A stretch of 6,204 nt of DNA from Neptunomonas sp. (GTDB lineage: Bacteria > Pseudomonadota > Gammaproteobacteria > Pseudomonadales > Balneatricaceae): the NCBI GenBank assembly GCA_004195305.1, contig SDWN01000430.1, positions 1 through 6,204 of the forward strand. The letters run 5' to 3'. The notes below the pieces were generated by a model. That model was not told the DNA's origin. It did not search any database and was given only the letters and a program-made list of their open reading frames with translations. Within the stretch, counting starts at the first letter, position 1; each line of letters begins with the position of its first letter. The position numbers and the translations under genes were made by a program. Positions 1-5,107 of this stretch are shown here, piece by piece.

Positions 1-25
1 AACTGACGCTTCAGGAGTAATTAAG

Positions 26-382
26 ATGCGATTAGCGCTATTAATGATTTTGAGTTCGTATGCACTCCTACTTCAGGCTGCACCACCTCCAGGGCATCCA
101 AGTACCGGTCAGGCTGCTGAATTGATGGGGATCGAAAACCCGGTAGTGTTCAGTTTCGAGGGGCGAGTGTTGCAAGCGATTGATAGCAACAACTACACTT
201 TTATAGAGGTTCAGGCGGCCAATCAATCGATTCTTTGGGTCGCCGCTCCCAAGCTCGTGCTCCAGCCGGGTCAACTGATCAGTTTCCCGCAGGGGAGGTT
301 GATGCGTAATTTCTATAGTAAAAAACATCAGCGAACATTCGCGCAGATCTGGTTTGTATCACAGGTGATACCGCAACGTTAA
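26..382 (+). CDS. Small exported NrfJ-like protein
   Basis: Encodes 118 residues. The ATG at 26 is preceded by AGGAG at 13-17, a good ribosome binding site with 8-base spacing. Residues 1-18 form a short signal peptide (one Arg, then a Leu-rich core), with likely cleavage after Gln-Ala at 17-18, so the mature protein is periplasmic. The mature N-terminus has a Pro/Gly/His stretch (PPGHP, 21-25). Residues 42-115 form a small beta-rich domain with GRVLQAID, NNYTFIEV, ILWVAAP, a 'PGQLISFPQG' turn and a closing 'SKKHQRTF' then 'IWFVSQV'. This pattern resembles the NrfJ-like family of small periplasmic proteins often found near c-type cytochrome or nitrite reductase genes (recalled family pattern, not searched). 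Its biochemical role is not established. No nrf gene lies in the window, and the next gene starts 140 bases downstream. The family call is fairly confident, the function is not. Confidence 0.75.
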   Translation: MRLALLMILSSYALLLQAAPPPGHPSTGQAAELMGIENPVVFSFEGRVLQAIDSNNYTFIEVQAANQSILWVAAPKLVLQPGQLISFPQGRLMRNFYSKKHQRTFAQIWFVSQVIPQR

Positions 383-521
383 TGGCCCTTTTGGGTGCCC
401 GCGTTCGATTCGCTTGGACCCGCTCATCCATCATCCACCCGCACAACCCAATCCTTAAGTGAGTCACATGGCTTAAAGAGGGCGCTTTGGTAGCCCAAAT
501 GCCATTACCCTGGACGCGAAC

Positions 522-1595
522 ATGAAACGGAACATTCTCCTGGCTCTTCTTTTCATCGCTACCGTTGTCGGTATTACCGCCACTCATACCAATCCTCTGG
601 GCAGCTTGAACCCAGGCATGGGTAAAACGATCATCGACAGCCATGTGCACGTGGCTGGTTTGGGGTACGGAGGCAGTGGTAGTTTCGTCAATGATGAGAT
701 GCGTAACAATGTACGTTTTCCGTTTTATCTGTGGGCCATGGGCGTCTCAGAAGATGAGCTAGCGCAGCACGGCGATCGTATTCTGTTTGACAAAATCAGC
801 AGCGCCATTGCCGCCTCAAAGACCGTGGGTCAGGCGGTTGTTCTCGCTATGGATGGATACGTTGATAGCGAGGGTCAGTTGGACCGATCCAAGACCCAGA
901 TATTCGTCCCAAATGAGTTCGTAGCCAAGGAGGTGAAACGTTTTGATAATCTGCTCTTTGGTGCCAGCATTAACCCCAATCGAAAAGATGCAATCAAGCG
1001 CCTGGGTAACGCAGTTGCGGAGGGCGCGGTTCTGGTCAAATGGTTACCGTCGATTATGAACATCGATCCAGCGGATCCGAGGTACATCCCTTTCTATCAG
1101 GAGATGGCTCGGCTGGGGATTCCCTTGCTCACCCACACCGGTATGGAGAAGTCTTTTGCCGATGCCCGCGATAACCTGGCCGATCCTCTACGTCTAAAGT
1201 TACCTTTGGAGCAGGGCGTCGTCGTGATCGCCGCCCATATTGCCACCACCGGAGTGTCTGAGGGGCAGGACAATTTTGAACGTATCCTGCCGATGCTCAG
1301 GACCTACCCGAACCTGTATGTGGACATCTCGAGTCTTACCCAGGTCAACAAGCTTGGGTACCTCAAGCGAGCGATGGCAGAGCAGGGGGTGATGCAAAAG
1401 ATGATCTACGGAACAGACTGGCCGTTGCAGTTTTTCCCTTTGATCTCGCCCTGGTACCACCTGGCAAACATCAGTCTCAAGGACGCCTGGCAGGTAAGCG
1501 GTATCCGTAATTCATGGGATCGAGACGTTGCGTTGAAGACCGCCTACGGGTTGCCCGATGAGGTTTTTAGTCGCACCGCCGTGTTGTTGCAATAA
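522..1595 (+). CDS. Exported/anchored amidohydrolase-2 family metal-dependent hydrolase
   Basis: Encodes 357 residues with a TIM-barrel amidohydrolase fold (amidohydrolase-2 group, which includes ACMSD-type decarboxylases and lactone or amide hydrolases). The metal-site motifs appear in the expected order: HxH at His41-Val-His43 (in IDSHVHV), His205 in LLTHTG, His239 in IAAHIA, and Asp299 in IYGTDWP. Lys173 in LVKW ends a barrel strand. With all ligands present the enzyme should be active, but the substrate cannot be read from sequence. Residues 4-20 are hydrophobic after Lys-Arg, forming a signal peptide or membrane anchor without a clear cleavage site, so it probably acts in the periplasm; most family members are cytoplasmic. 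The ATG at 522 is the only ATG after an in-frame stop at 474-476. There is no good Shine-Dalgarno sequence upstream, so the start is sound but translation may be weak. No partner gene is adjacent. Confidence 0.85.
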   Translation: MKRNILLALLFIATVVGITATHTNPLGSLNPGMGKTIIDSHVHVAGLGYGGSGSFVNDEMRNNVRFPFYLWAMGVSEDELAQHGDRILFDKISSAIAASKTVGQAVVLAMDGYVDSEGQLDRSKTQIFVPNEFVAKEVKRFDNLLFGASINPNRKDAIKRLGNAVAEGAVLVKWLPSIMNIDPADPRYIPFYQEMARLGIPLLTHTGMEKSFADARDNLADPLRLKLPLEQGVVVIAAHIATTGVSEGQDNFERILPMLRTYPNLYVDISSLTQVNKLGYLKRAMAEQGVMQKMIYGTDWPLQFFPLISPWYHLANISLKDAWQVSGIRNSWDRDVALKTAYGLPDEVFSRTAVLLQ

Positions 1596-1676
1596 CCGTG
1601 GAGAAACAGTGTGAGGTGAACGATTGACGCCGAGAATCGCTGGGTAAGTATCCTTCAACCACTTGCGGTGTTAGCT

Positions 1677-1693
1677 TTAACCCAGCGGGTTAA
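1677..1693. promoter_or_regulatory. Perfect inverted repeat upstream of the methyltransferase
   Basis: TTAACCC (1677-1683) and GGGTTAA (1687-1693) form a perfect 7-bp inverted repeat around AGC. A second short repeat, TTAAT at 1690-1694 with ATTAA at 1698-1702, overlaps it. The site lies 82 bases after the amidohydrolase stop and 64 bases before the preferred methyltransferase start. No T-run follows, so it is not a standard intrinsic terminator. It could be an operator or a leader hairpin; regulation is inferred only from position and symmetry. Confidence 0.3.
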
Positions 1694-1757
1694 TAGGATT
1701 AATTGCACATTACCAGATTGCCTTCAGGTTTATAGTTTCTGCTCTATGGTGACAAGC

Positions 1758-2426
1758 ATGCCCCCACTGTTCGACAGCTGGCCCGACCCCTACGAGCGCT
1801 GGTTTCAAACCCCCATTGGGGTATTGGTCAAAACTGTCGAGCTTGAATTGTTGCTCAGGCAGGTCCGGCCCCATGCGGGTGAACATATCCTGGACGCGGG
1901 TTGCGGCAGCGGTATCTTTACCGCCCCTCTGGTCGAGCACGGCGCCCGGATCACCGGCCTGGATCTGTCGTTGCCGATGTTGGACCGAGCCCGGTCGCGG
2001 CTTTGTAATGAGATGTTCGTCGCCGCCGATATGGATGCGCTGCCTTTCGCCGATGCAACCTTCGACAAAACGGTCTCCATTACCGCCCTGGAGTTTATCG
2101 AAAACGGTCAAAAAGCCCTGGCGGAGCTGTTTCGGGTCACCCGTCCCGGCGGCAGGGTGATTGTGGCTACCCTGAACAGCCTGAGTCCCTGGGCTGCACG
2201 CCGTCAGGCCAGAGCAGAACAAGACGAAGCTTCGGTGTTCAACCAGGCTTGGTTCCGTAGCCCCGAAGAGTTGCTGGCCTTGGCACCGGTGCTGGGGTCG
2301 ACTCAGAGCGCGGTGTATTTTGGCAAGGATTGCGATCCCTCTGAGGCCCTGGATATCGAACGCCAGGGCCGGACGGCGGGGCGAAATGATGGCGCGTTCC
2401 TGGTCGGTTGCTGGCGTAAGCCCTAA
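1758..2426 (+). CDS. Class I SAM-dependent methyltransferase
   Basis: Encodes 222 residues from the ATG at 1758. The AdoMet-binding motif I is LDAGCGSG (residues 45-52). The acidic residue that binds the ribose is Asp69 in GLDLS. It is followed by VAADMDALPF (motif II region), a TALEFIEN segment, and TRPGGRVIVATL (motif III region). This is a Methyltransf_11/UbiE-like fold for a small molecule; no substrate is indicated. The frame is open upstream to a GTG at 1668 and an ATG at 1746. I prefer 1758 because GGTGA at 1748-1752 can act as ribosome binding site, the protein then begins at the family-like FDSWPDPYERWF stretch, and the extra 30 residues (Cys-rich, no domain) would cover the inverted repeat at 1677-1693. 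The stop codon is one base from that of the convergent permease gene. Function in alcohol metabolism is not shown. Confidence 0.85.
   Translation: MPPLFDSWPDPYERWFQTPIGVLVKTVELELLLRQVRPHAGEHILDAGCGSGIFTAPLVEHGARITGLDLSLPMLDRARSRLCNEMFVAADMDALPFADATFDKTVSITALEFIENGQKALAELFRVTRPGGRVIVATLNSLSPWAARRQARAEQDEASVFNQAWFRSPEELLALAPVLGSTQSAVYFGKDCDPSEALDIERQGRTAGRNDGAFLVGCWRKP
2345..2370. repeat. GC-rich 8-bp inverted repeat near the convergent gene ends
   Basis: GGCCCTGG (2345-2352) and CCAGGGCC (2363-2370) are perfect complements separated by 10 bases, inside the methyltransferase gene 54 bases before its stop codon ends. It lies about 58 bases beyond the permease stop on the opposite strand, so it could slow or stabilise the 3' end of the operon transcript. 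There is no T-run on either side, and it may be a coding coincidence in GC-rich sequence. Confidence 0.25.
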
Positions 2427-2427
2427 C

Positions 2428-3228
2428 TCATTTAGCCCCGCCACGGACGATGCCGCGTTGCGGGTTGAAGGCCAGAACCGCCAGTGCTGCGAATGCCAGG
2501 GTGGCGCCGCTTACGATCGCCAGTGCGGCAGAATTAAGCTGGCCGTAGAGGGCGAAGCGGATCAGCTCGACGCAGTGGGTGAAGGGGTTGTAACTGCACA
2601 GAAAGTACAGCAGTTCGCCTGCCTCCTGCATCTTCCACAGCGGATACAGCGCCGAGGAGATGAAGAACATCGGGAAGATGACGAAGTTCATCACCCCTGC
2701 AAAGTTCTCCAGCTGTTTGATAAAACTGGAGATGAACAACCCCAGCGCACCGAGCAGCAACGCGCATAGCAGCAGCGCCGGTAATAACCATAGATAGCCG
2801 ATCGCGGGCGGTTCGACGCCGAACCACCAGGCCACCGCCAGAAAGGCGTACACCTGCGGCAGCGATACCAGCGCGCTGGCCAGCAGTTTGCACAGCAGCA
2901 GGTAACTGCGCGGCAACGGACTCATCAGCAGTACCCGCATACCGCCCATTTCACGATCGTAAACCATCGACAGCGAACTCTGCATGGCGTTAAACAGCAG
3001 CACCATGGCGATCAGCCCCGGGGCGATATAGACCTCGTAGGTGATATAGGTAGCGTAGGGCTCGATGATCGAGATCCCCAGCGCGGCGCGAAAGCCCGCC
3101 GCGAATACCGCCAACCACACCAGTGGCCGAACCAGGGCGCTGAAGAAGCGGCTGCGTTGATGAACGAAACGCAGCAGCTCGCGGTACAGAATGCCCACGA
3201 AGGCATGGCCATAGGCACGTGGATTCAC
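2428..3228 (-). CDS. pedC: ABC-2 type permease of the PQQ-alcohol dehydrogenase-linked ABC cassette
   Basis: Encodes 266 residues, an integral inner-membrane subunit that would form the channel with the ATPase encoded just upstream. About six hydrophobic segments are visible, near residues 32-50, 66-86, 112-136, 145-168, 176-196 and 236-254. Family-like landmarks are the YDREMGGMRVLLMSPLPRS segment (90-108) after the second helix, FPMFFISSALYPLW (185-198), and YNPFTHCVELIRFALYG. This fits the ABC-2 permeases named PedC in the 2-phenylethanol/PQQ alcohol cluster of Pseudomonas. ABC-2 permeases usually export, so efflux is the likelier direction. The start is GTG at 3228, supported by AGGAG at 3237-3241 (8-base spacing) and by the GTGA overlap with the ATPase stop. 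It is the last gene of the operon and ends one base from the methyltransferase stop. The family call is strong; the gene symbol is by analogy. Confidence 0.88.
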   Translation of the reverse strand: MNPRAYGHAFVGILYRELLRFVHQRSRFFSALVRPLVWLAVFAAGFRAALGISIIEPYATYITYEVYIAPGLIAMVLLFNAMQSSLSMVYDREMGGMRVLLMSPLPRSYLLLCKLLASALVSLPQVYAFLAVAWWFGVEPPAIGYLWLLPALLLCALLLGALGLFISSFIKQLENFAGVMNFVIFPMFFISSALYPLWKMQEAGELLYFLCSYNPFTHCVELIRFALYGQLNSAALAIVSGATLAFAALAVLAFNPQRGIVRGGAK

Positions 3229-4121
3229 AAGCCCAGCTCCTGTGATGACCGTTGTGGAGGATGTTGTGGGGGATGTTGTGGAGAGTGCTGTGGAGAGTGT
3301 TGCGGTGATCCGTTGGCGGTAAAACCGGGATTGCCATCGGTCTCGGTCAGGCTCTCAACGGGATTGCCATCTGTCTCGGTCAGGCTTTCGAAGGCATCGA
3401 CCAGACGGCTGTGACCGCTTTGCCGACAGATCTCGGCGGCGCTGGCAGCGGCTAAAATCTGGCCGCGATGGAGCAGGGTGACGGCATCTTGCGGCTGAAT
3501 CTCTTCGATCAGATGGGTGGCCCAGAGCACGCAGACCCCCTTGTCACGGCACAGGGCGCGGATATGGCGGTTGATATCGCTGCGGGCGCGGCTGTCGAGG
3601 CCGACGCTGGCCTCGTCGAGCAGCAGCAGTTGGGGCTGATGCAGCAGCGCCCGGGCGATCTCGACTCGGCGCCGGTGGCCGCCGTTGAGCTGGCGCACCT
3701 TGCTGCGACGCTGGGCGCTTAGCTCGACCCGCTCCAGCTCGGTGGTGATGCGTTGGCGCCGGGTGGGCCGGTCGATGCCGTGCAGGCAGGCGTGGTAATT
3801 GAGGTTTTCCTCAACGCTCAGGTCCAGATCCAGGGTGCTTTGCTGGAACACCATACCGATCTGTTGCAGCACCTGGGAAGGCGCACGTTGCAGGCTGGTG
3901 CCGTTGAGGCGGATATCGCCCTGTTGGATCCGCAACAGGCGGCTGATCAGCGCGAACAGGGTGCTCTTACCTGCGCCATTGGGACCGAGCAGGGCGTGAA
4001 AACGACCTGCATGGAGGCGAAAATCGATCCCCTTCAGCGCTTCGAAGCGGCCGTAGTCAAAGCGTAGCGCTTCAACCTCCAGCAGTGCGGGTGCAGGCGA
4101 GGTGGGTAGGGTTGTATTCAT
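3225..4121 (-). CDS. pedB: ABC transporter ATP-binding subunit, PQQ-alcohol dehydrogenase-linked, with repeat tail
   Basis: Encodes 298 residues, a cytoplasmic ATPase that powers the permease encoded next. Landmarks: Walker A GPNGAGKS (46-53), Q-loop Gln93 in VFQQ, signature LNGGH (145-149, in place of the common LSGGQ), Walker B LLLLDE (165-170, catalytic Glu170), D-loop VGLD, and H-loop His203 in ATH. All catalytic residues are present. The domain ends near residue 243, about the usual length for such subunits. Residues 244-298 are an extra acidic then Pro/Gln/His-rich tail made of two tandem repeat types. The ATG at 4121 overlaps the propeller stop by ATGA; no purine-rich ribosome binding site precedes it, so translation probably depends on coupling. 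The stop overlaps the permease GTG. The family call rests on sequence pattern and on the neighbouring genes; the symbol is by analogy with Pseudomonas. Confidence 0.9.
   Translation of the reverse strand: MNTTLPTSPAPALLEVEALRFDYGRFEALKGIDFRLHAGRFHALLGPNGAGKSTLFALISRLLRIQQGDIRLNGTSLQRAPSQVLQQIGMVFQQSTLDLDLSVEENLNYHACLHGIDRPTRRQRITTELERVELSAQRRSKVRQLNGGHRRRVEIARALLHQPQLLLLDEASVGLDSRARSDINRHIRALCRDKGVCVLWATHLIEEIQPQDAVTLLHRGQILAAASAAEICRQSGHSRLVDAFESLTETDGNPVESLTETDGNPGFTANGSPQHSPQHSPQHPPQHPPQRSSQELGL
3237..3241 (-). promoter_or_regulatory. Ribosome binding site fixing the permease GTG start
   Basis: On the - strand this is AGGAG, 8 bases before the GTG at 3228. It lies inside the last codons of the ATPase gene. 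It supports a non-ATG start for the permease and reinitiation at the 4-base overlap. Confidence 0.7.
3253..3312 (-). repeat. 12-bp tandem repeat array encoding PQH-type tetrapeptides
   Basis: Four adjacent 12-base units (3253-3264, 3265-3276, 3277-3288, 3289-3300), each beginning TGTGG on the + strand, are followed by a diverged fifth unit (3301-3312). On the coding strand they give Pro-Gln-His-Ser/Pro tetrapeptides near the ATPase C-terminus (about residues 272-291). Units of 12 bases keep the frame, so copy number could change by slippage without destroying the protein. Confidence 0.85.
3327..3392 (-). repeat. 33-bp direct repeat, two copies, in the ATPase gene
   Basis: Units 3327-3359 and 3360-3392 are directly adjacent and identical at 29 of 33 positions. 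Each encodes the 11-residue unit (F/V)ESLTETDGNP, differing only at the first residue (Phe244 in one, Val255 in the other). The first unit in protein order joins the end of the ATPase domain, so the array looks like a local duplication of its C-terminal edge. Confidence 0.9.
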
Positions 4122-5107
4122 GGCTTGACGGCCACGCCCCAGGGGTAGCGCCCGACCTTGATCGATTTGGTGACCTTGAGGCGTTCGACGTCGATCACCG
4201 AGACGTCACCGCTGATGCCGTTGGTGGACAGCAGCAATTTCTGATCGGGGCTGAACGCCATATGCCAGACGCGGCGGCCGACCAGCAGGTAATCGAGCAC
4301 CTCAAAGCTCTGCGCATCGACCACGGCGATATGGTTGGCCGGACCCAAGGCGACAAAGGCGTAGCGGCCGTCGTCGGTCAGTTTAACCCCCACCGGCTGG
4401 ATCTTGTCGGGGTGAATGCCGCGGATTTTAAACGTTAGCGTGTGGAGGATTTCGCGGCTGGCGACATCAAGCACCGCGACGCTGCCGCCGATCTCGGAGC
4501 TGGCCCAGAAGCGGCTGCCGTCCCGGGTGAATTCGACATGCCGCGGCCGTTGCCCGACCCGGGTGTTATGCACGATCTGGTGGCTTCGGGTATCGATCCA
4601 ATGCAGCATGCTGGTGGTTTCTGAGGTGTTGATGGCCAAGTTGCCGTCGGGGCTGATCGCCATCCCTTCGGGCTCCACGCCAACCTCAATCTGCGCCAGC
4701 ACGGTGCGGCTCTTGATGTCCACCACCGTCACCAGGGCATCCTCCTCGTTGGAGATATAGAGCCGGCTGTCGTCGGGATGCAGCGAGAACTGTTCAGGGT
4801 CTTCGCCCGACGGTAGCTCGTCGATGATCTGGTGGCTACTGGTGTCGAGCACCTGCACCCGGTCATCGTCACTGGCGCAGATGTACAGGCGTGAGAAATC
4901 GCTGTTAAAGGTGATGCCGCGCGGGCGCTGGCCCACCGGGATGGTCTTGATCACCTCCAGAGTGTTCAGATCAATCAGCGACAGGCTGTTGTCCTTCTCG
5001 TTGGAGACGTAGGCGATTGAGGCCAGCGTGGCCGTGCTGGCGACACTGAAAGCGGCCAATGCGATTGTCCTGATCAGCGTTCGGCGTTTAAATTTAAAAG
5101 GGTTCAT
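4118..5107 (-). CDS. Exported YVTN-type seven-bladed beta-propeller protein, PQQ-catabolism associated
   Basis: Encodes 329 residues from the ATG at 5107. Residues 1-29 form a signal peptide: Lys/Arg-rich (FKFKRRTLIR), then a hydrophobic core, with likely cleavage after TLA at 27-29. The Arg8-Arg9 pair followed by TLI resembles a weak Tat motif. From residue 32 to the end are seven repeats of about 42 residues, each with a strand such as AYVSN, LYICAS or LYISN, a 'VxVxD' strand, and a 'VGxxPxG' turn (VGQRPRG, VGVEPEG, VGRYPWG). This matches the YVTN beta-propeller proteins of PQQ-linked ABC cassettes, presumably a periplasmic binding or scaffold partner; no catalytic residues are known for them. 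An ATG 10 codons upstream (5137) is in frame, but 5107 has AGGAG at 5115-5119 and the ATGA overlap with the upstream gene. The family is recognised, the role is inferred. Confidence 0.9.
   Translation of the reverse strand: MNPFKFKRRTLIRTIALAAFSVASTATLASIAYVSNEKDNSLSLIDLNTLEVIKTIPVGQRPRGITFNSDFSRLYICASDDDRVQVLDTSSHQIIDELPSGEDPEQFSLHPDDSRLYISNEEDALVTVVDIKSRTVLAQIEVGVEPEGMAISPDGNLAINTSETTSMLHWIDTRSHQIVHNTRVGQRPRHVEFTRDGSRFWASSEIGGSVAVLDVASREILHTLTFKIRGIHPDKIQPVGVKLTDDGRYAFVALGPANHIAVVDAQSFEVLDYLLVGRRVWHMAFSPDQKLLLSTNGISGDVSVIDVERLKVTKSIKVGRYPWGVAVKP

Noticed and set aside
384..400. Small GC hairpin just after the NrfJ-like stop codon (GGCCC, TTTT, GGGTGCC)
   Set aside because: Only about 5 bp with a bulge and no T-run after it; too weak to call a terminator.
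454..495. Palindromes before the amidohydrolase (CTTAAG, GTGAGTCAC) and an imperfect hairpin at 470-495
   Set aside because: Short or interrupted, not matching the spacing of CRP or FNR sites; could be chance.
1624..1647. Possible 7-residue leader peptide starting TTG after AGGTGA
   Set aside because: Very short, rare start codon, no regulatory codon run; no support.
1703..1736. TTGCAC and TATAGT as a promoter for the methyltransferase
   Set aside because: Spacing of about 22 bases is too long for a sigma-70 promoter.
1710..2444. Long open frame of 244 codons on the - strand across the methyltransferase
   Set aside because: No domain-like pattern; the + strand frame has clear AdoMet-binding motifs, so this is a GC-driven shadow.
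3157..3414. Open frame on the + strand encoding a Cys/Gly repeat protein
   Set aside because: It is the opposite-strand reading of the 12-bp and 33-bp repeats within the ATPase gene; the ATPase frame carries all conserved motifs.
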